The notes under the pieces are model-generated. The model had not been told where the DNA came from, did no database searches, and saw only the letters and a program-made list of their open reading frames with translations. A DNA stretch of 5,185 bases from CAYJLC01 sp964370735 (GTDB taxonomy: Bacteria > Bacillota > Clostridia > Oscillospirales > Butyricicoccaceae): assembly GCA_964370735.1 (NCBI GenBank), contig CAYJLC010000076.1, forward strand, positions 1 through 5,185, in the 5' to 3' direction. Shown in pieces: positions 1 to 5,185 of this stretch. The first letter of the stretch is position 1, and every line of letters begins with the position of its first letter. Both the position numbers and the translations under genes were made by a program.

Positions 1-32
1 GAATGCGACTTGCTTTTTTGCAAATCGCATCC
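1..32 (-). terminator. Probable tRNA terminator hairpin (U-tract outside window)
   Basis: Read on the minus strand, positions 31-20 (GATGCGATTTGC) pair with 13-2 (GCAAGTCGCATT) around an AAAAAA loop, giving a 12-bp stem with an additional G-C pair at 32/1. Two of the pairs are G-U wobbles that exist only in minus-strand RNA and would be mismatches in plus-strand RNA, so the structure belongs to the transcript that carries the tRNA. It starts 18 nt after the tRNA 3' end. The U-tract expected of an intrinsic terminator would lie before position 1 and cannot be seen, so the terminator role is an inference; it could also be a processing hairpin. Confidence 0.55.
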
Positions 33-49
33 AGATTAACACGCTTAGT

Positions 50-131
50 TGGTGCCGATGGTGGGACTCGAACCCACACGGTTTCCCTCACGATTTTGAG
101 TCGCGCGCGTCTGCCATTCCGCCACATCGGC
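50..131 (-). tRNA. tRNA-Leu (anticodon CAA, reads UUG)
   Basis: The minus strand folds as a complete 82-nt class II tRNA including an encoded CCA (52-50). The acceptor stem is GCCGATG/CATCGGC with discriminator A. The D arm has the stem GCG/CGC. The anticodon stem is CGCGA/TCGTG with one G-U pair and a 7-nt loop CTCAAAA, which places CAA at positions 34-36. The variable region is 11 nt and can form a small GG/CC hairpin. The T arm is GTGGG TTCGAGT CCCAC. Leucine identity rests on the anticodon, the A discriminator and the extended variable arm. It is a solitary tRNA with its own promoter just upstream and a hairpin just downstream, so it is transcribed separately from the sugar genes. The variable arm is short for a class II tRNA, but all helices are intact and there is no sign of a pseudogene. 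Confidence 0.96.
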
Positions 132-149
132 TTGTAATTCACTCTGAAT

Positions 150-178
150 ATTATAACATAATCTTTTCTATTTTGCAA
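150..178 (-). promoter_or_regulatory. Sigma-A-type promoter of tRNA-Leu
   Basis: On the minus strand a -35 box TTGCAA (178-173; 4 of 6 consensus bases) is followed after exactly 17 bp by a perfect -10 box TATAAT (155-150). A TG one base upstream of the -10 box makes it an extended -10. Transcription should start near position 143, giving a leader of about 12 nt before the mature tRNA 5' end at 131. It lies downstream of the terminator that ends the sugar operon, so the tRNA does not depend on readthrough. Confidence 0.8.
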
Positions 179-201
179 GTGAAAATTAATAGAATTTTAA
201 C

Positions 202-235
202 AAAAAAATCCGTCTTTGTGTTTCAAGACGGATTT
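202..235 (-). terminator. Intrinsic terminator of the pullulanase-regulator-glucosidase operon
   Basis: A perfect 11-bp inverted repeat (235-225 with 216-206, core AATCCGTCTT) encloses an 8-nt loop. On the minus strand the stem runs into a tract of seven T residues (208-202). It begins 5 bp after the stop codon of the alpha-glucosidase gene, the usual place for a rho-independent terminator. On the plus strand the same hairpin is followed by T-rich sequence (about 238-250), so it could also stop transcription from the other direction, although no plus-strand gene is seen in the window. Confidence 0.9.
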
Positions 236-240
236 AATTT

Positions 241-1779
241 TTATTTTTTTGTAACAAAAACCTCATAAGGTCTTAGGAAGTTTTCGCACACTTTTTCGTA
301 ATTTGCAAAAATAGGTGTGCCTGTTTTTTCATATTTACGCACAAATTTTCCGAAATTTGCTACTAAAGAAATATTTCCACGAGTAAATTTTACGATGTCA
401 CCATCAAGTTCAAATTTTACAGGAGTATTGATTTCTTGGTAATTTTCTTTTCTAAATTTTATAACTTTTTTATAGTATTCAAACACTGAATTATCTGATT
501 TCAAGTCTTTTTCGATATTAACTTCGCGATAATTAGCGTTGACTTTAATCCACGGTTTGCCTTTAGTAAAACCACCATTTTCGCTATCGTTCCAAGCCAT
601 TGGAATACGACCATTATCACGCGATGTTTTCATAATCATATCCATAATAGTCTTGTCATCTAAACCAAGTTCCACTAAATCTTTGTATTTATTGATAGTT
701 TCAACATCGTTATAATCAGCTAAATCGCTCATATAACCATTTGTCGCGCCGTATTCTTCGCCTTGATAAATGTACAAATTTCCTTTCATAAGTCCGAAGA
801 AAGTTATCGCAAGTTTCGCACTTTCCACGCGATATTCTTTGTCATCAAACCAGTTTGAAATCATACGAGGCAGGTCGTGATTATTCATAACCATTGCTTC
901 AACGCCAGTGTATTCATTTTGCCATTCTGTTAAAATATCCACAAGTTTTTGCTTTTGAATTTCAGTTTTAAACCACTTATCACCGTCTTCGACAACCGAT
1001 AAATGCTTAAAGTGGAACGCTTGAGTTAAGCCATCTTCGTTACACATTTTGTAACTTTCTTCGAGCGTAGAGCCCCAACATTCGCCGACAGTTAGCAGTT
1101 TATCACCAAAAGTCGTGTTTGAAAGTTCTTTTAGATAATCGTAGAATTTAGGACCTTTTGACGTTATAAAATTGTCAGGTTCTTTACCAATTAAGTCAAT
1201 AACATCAAGTCTAAAGCCTTCAACACCTTTTGAAATCCAGTAATTTACCATTTCATAAATATCCGAGCGAACTTCAGGATTTTCCCAGTTTAAATCCGGT
1301 TGAGTTACATCGAAAAGACGGAAATAATACTTGCCAAGCTCCTCGCTATACGTCCATGCTTTTCCAGAAAAATAACTTCCAATATCGTTTGGTTCATCTC
1401 TGAAAATATAGTAATCATAGTATTTTTCGTCTTTTTGTAATGCTTTTTTAAACCACTCGTGCTCGCTTGATGTGTGATTTAAAACTAAGTCCATCATGAT
1501 TTTAATGCCACGTTCATTTGCTTTTGCGATTAGGTTTAAATAGTCGTCATTTGTTCCGAAAAGTGGATCAATCGTGTAATAATCAGCGATATCATAGCCA
1601 TTATCGTTCTGTGGTGACTTACAAATTGGGCTTAACCACAAATAATCAACGCCTAAATCGCTAAGATAATCTAATTTTTCGATAATACCATTAATATCCC
1701 CAAAACCATTACCAGTAGTGTCATTAAAACTTTTTGGATAAATTTGATAAATTACCTTATTTTCTAAATTTTTAATCAT
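241..1779 (-). CDS. GH13 alpha-glucosidase, oligo-1,6-glucosidase / dextran glucosidase type (DexB/MalL-like)
   Basis: Probably an intracellular exo-acting alpha-glucosidase that releases glucose from the non-reducing end of isomalto-oligosaccharides, panose or short maltodextrin fragments. The 512-residue protein shows every GH13 landmark. The opening is YQIYPKSF (11-18), then region I DLVLNH (97-102), region V QPDLNW (160-165), region II GFRLDVI (188-194) with nucleophile Asp192, region III VGECW with acid/base Glu233, and region IV NNHD with His301/Asp302. A C-terminal beta domain starts near 445. QPDLNW marks the oligo-1,6-glucosidase group, and Val after the nucleophile is linked in that group to alpha-1,6 cleavage, where maltases carry Thr. 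The DVIDLIGK stretch most resembles dextran glucosidase DexB. Trehalose-6-phosphate hydrolase is a related alternative that sequence alone does not fully exclude. There is no signal peptide. It is slightly shorter than the 530-560 residues common in the family. The start ATG overlaps the regulator's stop codon and has AGGAG six bases upstream. It is the last gene before a terminator. Confidence 0.9.
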   Translation of the reverse strand: MIKNLENKVIYQIYPKSFNDTTGNGFGDINGIIEKLDYLSDLGVDYLWLSPICKSPQNDNGYDIADYYTIDPLFGTNDDYLNLIAKANERGIKIMMDLVLNHTSSEHEWFKKALQKDEKYYDYYIFRDEPNDIGSYFSGKAWTYSEELGKYYFRLFDVTQPDLNWENPEVRSDIYEMVNYWISKGVEGFRLDVIDLIGKEPDNFITSKGPKFYDYLKELSNTTFGDKLLTVGECWGSTLEESYKMCNEDGLTQAFHFKHLSVVEDGDKWFKTEIQKQKLVDILTEWQNEYTGVEAMVMNNHDLPRMISNWFDDKEYRVESAKLAITFFGLMKGNLYIYQGEEYGATNGYMSDLADYNDVETINKYKDLVELGLDDKTIMDMIMKTSRDNGRIPMAWNDSENGGFTKGKPWIKVNANYREVNIEKDLKSDNSVFEYYKKVIKFRKENYQEINTPVKFELDGDIVKFTRGNISLVANFGKFVRKYEKTGTPIFANYEKVCENFLRPYEVFVTKK

Positions 1780-1790
1780 ATATCTCTCCT
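1776..1790 (-). promoter_or_regulatory. ATGA start/stop overlap with Shine-Dalgarno inside the regulator gene
   Basis: The ribosome binding site AGGAG (1790-1786) lies 6 nt before the alpha-glucosidase ATG (1779-1777) and is still within the coding sequence of the LacI-type regulator. The regulator stop TGA (1778-1776) shares two bases with that ATG, so the genes overlap by 4 nt. This arrangement normally means translational coupling: ribosomes finishing the regulator can re-initiate on the enzyme. The strong site also permits independent initiation. Confidence 0.88.
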
Positions 1791-2786
1791 AAAATTACTT
1801 TTTTTTGCAATACCTGTCGTATTTCTTTTAACTAATTTTGCATGAAGTAAAATCGTGCCAATTGGAACATCATCAATCAAACTTTTAAGCGCATAATAAC
1901 TACTTCTGCCTATTTGCAAGCAATCTTGCTTAATCGTTGTCAGTGGTGGTCTCATATATTTCGAGATATACAAATCATCAAAACCGACCACACTAATATC
2001 TTCTGGAACTTTTTTACCCATCTCTAAACAATGTGAAATTACAGCTTGCGCCATTAAATCATGTGCACACACAATTGCTGTCACACCTTTTTCTAGAATT
2101 CTTGGCAAATGCATATAAATACATTCCGAAACATAATACGCTTCACCATATAACTCTTTGTCAAACTTCAATTTGTGTTGTTTTAATGCAAATTTGAATC
2201 CCTCTAGGCGTTCTTTTGAATAATGCGACCCTAAAAGTCCACCTAGATATGCAATTTTTGTATGACCTAACTCGCATAAATGGGCAATGGCGTTTTCCAT
2301 ACCCTCTTTGCTGTCAGCGCCAACATACGCAACTTTTGGGTTACCTTCCGATGAATTATCATATAAAACAGCAGGTGTTTTGCAAGTTTTGAACTGTTCT
2401 GTCCATTTATCTACCAATGAAAATCCAACCACAAAAGCGCCAATATAATTATTTTTCAGCATATAAATATCATAATCAATACTATTCATAAGCTCTTCTG
2501 TCGCATTTATTATACTAACTGTGCTATTATTGCTCTCAGCGAACTGCCTAAAGCCTAAAATCAAATCATATCCAAAATGTGTTTTTTCTGTATACTCCAT
2601 ATTTCTGACAAAAACAGCGATTTTACTTTCACTTTTGCGAACAACTTTTTTATAACCCATTTCAATTGCAGTTTCTAATACTTTTTTGCGCATAGCTTCG
2701 CTAATATCCTCGGCACCGTTAAGCGCTTTTGATACTGTACTTTTTGTCACATCGAGTCTATTTGCAATATCTTGAATACGAACCAT
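1776..2786 (-). CDS. LacI-family transcriptional regulator (putative maltodextrin regulator, MalR-like)
   Basis: A DNA-binding sugar-responsive regulator of 336 residues from the preferred start. Residues 2-24 form the LacI helix-turn-helix (IQDIANRLDVTKSTVSKALNG). Residues about 55-325 are the periplasmic-binding-protein-like effector domain, with GHTKIAYLGG (174-183), the CAHD motif (240-243), VVGFDD (266-271) and LTTIKQD (282-288), and the family ending NTTGIAKK. The linker between HTH and effector domain is short and lacks the usual PNxxAxxL hinge helix. An ATG at 2786 is chosen over a GTG nine bases upstream (2795) because AAAGGG abuts the GTG but is well placed for the ATG. The gene lies 16 bp after the pullulanase stop and overlaps the alpha-glucosidase start by 4 bp, so it is inside the operon. 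Control of this locus and a maltose-type inducer are inferred from context; the effector and the direction of control cannot be read from the sequence. Confidence 0.9.
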   Translation of the reverse strand: MVRIQDIANRLDVTKSTVSKALNGAEDISEAMRKKVLETAIEMGYKKVVRKSESKIAVFVRNMEYTEKTHFGYDLILGFRQFAESNNSTVSIINATEELMNSIDYDIYMLKNNYIGAFVVGFSLVDKWTEQFKTCKTPAVLYDNSSEGNPKVAYVGADSKEGMENAIAHLCELGHTKIAYLGGLLGSHYSKERLEGFKFALKQHKLKFDKELYGEAYYVSECIYMHLPRILEKGVTAIVCAHDLMAQAVISHCLEMGKKVPEDISVVGFDDLYISKYMRPPLTTIKQDCLQIGRSSYYALKSLIDDVPIGTILLHAKLVKRNTTGIAKKSNFRRDI

Positions 2787-2800
2787 ATTTCGCACCCTTT
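2787..2800 (-). promoter_or_regulatory. Ribosome binding site that decides the regulator start
   Basis: The minus strand reads AGAAAGGGTGCGAAAT followed by ATG. The purine-rich AAAGGGTG (2800-2793) resembles the anti-16S complement AAAGGAGGTG and ends 6 nt before the ATG at 2786, a normal spacing. For the alternative GTG (2795-2793), the same purines touch the start codon, which is too close. This favours the ATG and a protein three residues shorter than the longest open frame. Confidence 0.65.
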
Positions 2801-2802
2801 CT

Positions 2803-4701
2803 CTATTTTTTCTTAAAAATCATACCAGAACTTGCATTAATTTTCACATTTCCAAGTGTAAATATATCATTTTTTAGGAATTTAGAGCCATCCGAGATAA
2901 CTTTATACTCACCACTAGGCAAATCAATTCTTTTCGGCTTGAAATACGGATTATATGCCACGAAATATTCTGCATCATCATCCATAATCGAAAAACTAAC
3001 TATATTTGCATCGCTTTGCTTTTTAAATACGATTTTTTCTGCAATATTTATATTTTTATCCATTAAAACTGAGCAATTTTTTCTAAATTCTATAAGACCT
3101 TTATAATATTCGACTAAATCACTGTTTTCTTTCGCCAATTTCCAATCTAACATATTTAACCTTGGTGATGATTTATAACTATCTCCCTCACCATGCTTTG
3201 TTCTAGCAAATTCTTCTCCTGCTTGGAAGAAAACTCCACCAGCAGACGTAAATATGATTGTAGCACATAATTTGTTAATTTGCAATAACTCTAGGTCTTT
3301 TTCTGCAAAATCTCTTACATCACGCATAGTAAAAACTAATTTATCATACAAAGTAAAATTATCGTGAGCCGATACATAAGAAATAATTTGCTTTGGTAAA
3401 TATGCATCTACATTATCGCTTGTAGTCCACGCTAAAACTCCGTTTTTAATGTCGTCTGCAAGTTCTGGTCTGCCATTTACATATCCAGAATCAAATTCTA
3501 AAAACACAGAACCTTTCACAGCATCACGCGTATCATCTGAAAAAATAGCAATATTTGTATCTAAATAATTCATATTATTTTTAGTTGCAGGAATTCCACC
3601 ACCATAAAAACGTGGTTCTTCGGCATACCATGGCTCACCATAAATTAAAATTCCTTCACCGTTTGGAAGTGTGTTTAAATTTTCTCTGATTAAATTCATA
3701 GTTTCTACATCGTGCACACCCATAAGGTCAAATCTAAAACCATCTAAATGATATTCTTTTGCCCAATACATAACTGATTCTATCATATATTTACGATACA
3801 TAAAGCGTTCACTCGCAGTTTCATTTCCACATGCAGAACCATTTGCAAAGCTACCATCTTCGCGCATTCTATAATAATAATTTGGCATAGAATACTCAAA
3901 AGCTGTTCTTTCGTTGTATGTGTGGTTATAAACAACGTCCATAATTACGCCAATACCAGCCTTATGAAGTGCCATAACCATTGATTTTAGCTCTTTAATT
4001 CTAATATTTCCGTCGGTAGCGTCTGTCGAATAAGAACCCTCTGGAACATTGTAGTTTACAGGGTCATATCCCCAGTTAAATTGGTCGTCTGCACCTGCCT
4101 CGTCTACACTTCCAAAATCATACATCGGTAGTATATGAACATGTGTCACGCCCAAATCTTTTAGGTAATTTATGCCTGTGTTTGTTTCTGGATTTTCTGT
4201 GAAAGCTAAATATTTCCCACGATATTTCATATTTCCGTTTTCATCGTAAGAGAAATCTTTTATATGCAGTTCATATATTATCGGTTGTTTATTTTTATCA
4301 TAATAATAGCTATCTTCCAAAAATCCTTCTGGATTAGTGTCGTCTAAGTCTACAACCATTGCTCTTTTTCCATTTACACCGGTAGCTTTTGCATAAATAT
4401 CGCAAATTTCATTTGTCATATTTAAAACTTCAACTGTGTATGTGTAATATATATTTTTTAAATTATCACAAGTTTTGTAAACCCAAACACCTTTTTCTTC
4501 AAGTTGCATTTCAAAAGATGCGATTTTTTCGCCACTCTCGTCACCTGTTTTATATAAATTAAGCGTGATATTATCTGCAAGCGGTGACCAAATTTTAAAA
4601 CTTGTGCCTTCTTTCGATAAAACTGCACCTAAATCTTTGCCATTGTAATTAAATTGTTCTCCAAAATAATGAGAACGATATTTTCTTTGTAAATAATTCA
4701 T
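2803..4701 (-). CDS. pulA: Type I pullulanase (GH13 debranching enzyme), cytoplasmic
   Basis: Hydrolyses alpha-1,6 branch points in pullulan, glycogen fragments and branched maltodextrins, yielding linear chains. The 632-residue protein has an N-terminal beta-sandwich of CBM48 type (about 22-125, with FKIWSPLAD at 35-43). A GH13 barrel follows with the type I pullulanase signature FNWGYDP (208-214), region I DVVYNH (255-260), region II GFRFDLMGVH (321-330) with nucleophile Asp325, region III IYGEPW (353-358) with acid/base Glu356, and region IV SAHDN (444-448) with His446 and Asp447. A C-terminal beta domain starts near 550. There is no signal peptide, CBM41 module or anchor, so it should act in the cytosol on imported sugars, like Bacillus AmyX. 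It is shorter than the roughly 700 residues or more of many relatives, because of lean N-terminal architecture and not a truncated catalytic part. ATG 4701-4699 has GGAG 7 nt upstream. It is the first gene after the permease terminator and is closely followed by the regulator. Confidence 0.95.
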   Translation of the reverse strand: MNYLQRKYRSHYFGEQFNYNGKDLGAVLSKEGTSFKIWSPLADNITLNLYKTGDESGEKIASFEMQLEEKGVWVYKTCDNLKNIYYTYTVEVLNMTNEICDIYAKATGVNGKRAMVVDLDDTNPEGFLEDSYYYDKNKQPIIYELHIKDFSYDENGNMKYRGKYLAFTENPETNTGINYLKDLGVTHVHILPMYDFGSVDEAGADDQFNWGYDPVNYNVPEGSYSTDATDGNIRIKELKSMVMALHKAGIGVIMDVVYNHTYNERTAFEYSMPNYYYRMREDGSFANGSACGNETASERFMYRKYMIESVMYWAKEYHLDGFRFDLMGVHDVETMNLIRENLNTLPNGEGILIYGEPWYAEEPRFYGGGIPATKNNMNYLDTNIAIFSDDTRDAVKGSVFLEFDSGYVNGRPELADDIKNGVLAWTTSDNVDAYLPKQIISYVSAHDNFTLYDKLVFTMRDVRDFAEKDLELLQINKLCATIIFTSAGGVFFQAGEEFARTKHGEGDSYKSSPRLNMLDWKLAKENSDLVEYYKGLIEFRKNCSVLMDKNINIAEKIVFKKQSDANIVSFSIMDDDAEYFVAYNPYFKPKRIDLPSGEYKVISDGSKFLKNDIFTLGNVKINASSGMIFKKK

Positions 4702-4708
4702 AAGTATT

Positions 4709-4712
4709 CTCC
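4709..4712 (-). promoter_or_regulatory. Shine-Dalgarno site of pulA
   Basis: GGAG on the minus strand lies 7 nt upstream of the ATG at 4701, supporting that start. The rest of the leader (about 4713-4764) is A/T-rich. I looked for a promoter and found only weak candidates, such as TATAGA near 4757-4752 without a convincing -35 box at 16-18 bp. Confidence 0.75.
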
Positions 4713-4764
4713 GTTCGAAATTGCGATTTGATTAATTTCTATTTTTTTGTCTATAATTTTTGGG

Positions 4765-4797
4765 AAAAATAGGGACATAACAAAAGTTATATCCCTA
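4765..4797 (-). terminator. Hairpin terminator between the permease gene and pulA
   Basis: On the minus strand AGGGATATAAC (4796-4786) pairs with GTTATGTCCCT (4781-4771) around a TTTT loop. The outer pair 4797/4770 makes it 12 bp. The T-run 4769-4765 follows directly. One pair is a G-U wobble that exists only in minus-strand RNA, so the hairpin belongs to the permease transcript. It starts 8 bp after the permease stop codon. The T-run is short (five, then CCC), so termination may be partial, allowing some readthrough into pulA. Confidence 0.8.
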
Positions 4798-4805
4798 AAT
4801 CATTA

Positions 4806-5185
4806 TTAACCTTTAACGGCACCACCAGCACTCGATACATAATATCTTTGAGTTACTAAGAATAATATCGCAATCGGAATTGAAATTAGTACACAACCAG
4901 CATAGAACTGAGTGAAATACGTTTCGATATATTCTTTTTCTAGCATCTGCCATAAGCCGATAGCTATTGTATAATATTCTACGTCATTACCTAAAATAAC
5001 TTTCGCAAAAATAAAGTCAACCCAAGGACCTGTGAAAGCAGTTAGAGCTGTATATACAACCATAGGTTTTGATAGGGGTAAAATAATTTGCGTGAATGTT
5101 TGCCATTTTGTAGCACCATCTATATATGCTGCCTCATCAATCGCACGAGGAATAGTATCAAAAAATCCTTTTACGATATAAAATC
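4806..5185 (-). CDS. malG: Maltose/maltodextrin ABC transporter permease, MalG type (3' part only)
   Basis: Inner-membrane permease subunit of a binding-protein-dependent sugar importer. Only the last 125 residues are in the window, and the reading frame runs open past 5185. The ATG at 5063 is an internal methionine, because the frame upstream of it encodes the ATPase-docking EAA loop. That loop, starting 17 residues into the visible part, reads EAAYIDGA and goes on to IILPLSKP, an exact fit to EAA-x3-G-x9-I-x-LP. Two hydrophobic stretches follow (about residues 41-64 and 93-112). The FTGPWVDFIFAK segment and the ending SSAGGAVKG are typical of the MalG/MalD branch of Gram-positive maltodextrin importers. 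The neighbouring pullulanase and alpha-glucosidase support maltodextrin as substrate. The binding protein and the MalF partner are expected upstream, outside the window. A terminator follows 8 bp after the stop codon. Confidence 0.9.
   Translation of the reverse strand, partial: FYIVKGFFDTIPRAIDEAAYIDGATKWQTFTQIILPLSKPMVVYTALTAFTGPWVDFIFAKVILGNDVEYYTIAIGLWQMLEKEYIETYFTQFYAGCVLISIPIAILFLVTQRYYVSSAGGAVKG

Noticed and set aside
132..240. A possible small gene or riboswitch between the tRNA and the operon end
   Set aside because: The stretch is fully accounted for by the operon terminator, the tRNA promoter and a short A/T-rich spacer. No open frame with a ribosome binding site is present.
2729..3106. 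A 125-codon open frame on the plus strand
   Set aside because: It lies antisense across the pulA 3' end and the regulator 5' end, both of which carry clear family motifs. Its product is a low-complexity hydrophobic sequence without a recognisable domain, and it has no good ribosome binding site.
4702..4764. A LacI-type operator or cre site upstream of pulA
   Set aside because: The only palindrome is a 6-bp TTCGAA near 4714-4719, with flanks that do not extend the symmetry. No match to the cre pattern was seen.
4734..4790. A promoter for pulA using TATAGA (about 4757-4752) as -10
   Set aside because: The -10 matches only 4 of 6 bases, and the best -35-like sequence, TTGTTA, sits about 22 bp upstream, too far. 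It is kept as an open question and not called.
4806..5063. An 85-residue small membrane protein starting at ATG 5063
   Set aside because: The frame continues upstream to the window edge and encodes the EAA loop of an ABC permease, so the ATG is an internal methionine of malG.
1..5185. CRISPR array, insertion sequence, toxin-antitoxin or other novel defence-type system
   Set aside because: No direct repeats with regular spacing, no terminal inverted repeats, no transposase or integrase motifs and no unassigned gene. All coding sequence belongs to known carbohydrate-use families.

Overview
The window is an AT-rich stretch with bacterial gene architecture. The genes lie head-to-tail on the minus strand with short gaps, Shine-Dalgarno sequences of the GGAG type, U-tract terminators and a CCA-encoding tRNA gene. 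The low GC and the maltodextrin gene set suggest a low-GC Firmicute, most likely a carbohydrate-fermenting clostridium of Lachnospiraceae type. That placement is inference from general resemblance, not a search.

In transcription order (from high to low coordinates) the layout is as follows. The 3' end of a MalG-type sugar ABC permease runs from 5185 to 4806. A hairpin terminator follows at about 4797-4765. Next come a compact type I pullulanase (4701-2803), a LacI-family regulator (2786-1776) and a GH13 alpha-glucosidase of the oligo-1,6-glucosidase/dextran glucosidase type (1779-241). An intrinsic terminator at about 235-202 closes this group. Further on, still on the minus strand, are an independent promoter (178-150), a tRNA-Leu with anticodon CAA (131-50), and a hairpin (32-1) that is probably the tRNA terminator.

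The genes fit one job: taking up and degrading branched alpha-glucans such as maltodextrin, glycogen or pullulan fragments inside the cell. The permease imports oligosaccharides. The pullulanase, which has no signal peptide, removes alpha-1,6 branches. The alpha-glucosidase, with Val after its nucleophile, should cleave terminal alpha-1,6 (isomaltose/panose-type) linkages left over. The regulator presumably senses an imported sugar and controls the locus, and its gene is translationally coupled to the glucosidase by an ATGA overlap.

Nothing in the window looks like an undescribed biological system. The points worth a second look are local. They are the coupled regulator/enzyme junction, the terminator that separates transporter from enzymes without an obvious new promoter, the shortened linker of the regulator, and a few substitutions in conserved motifs.
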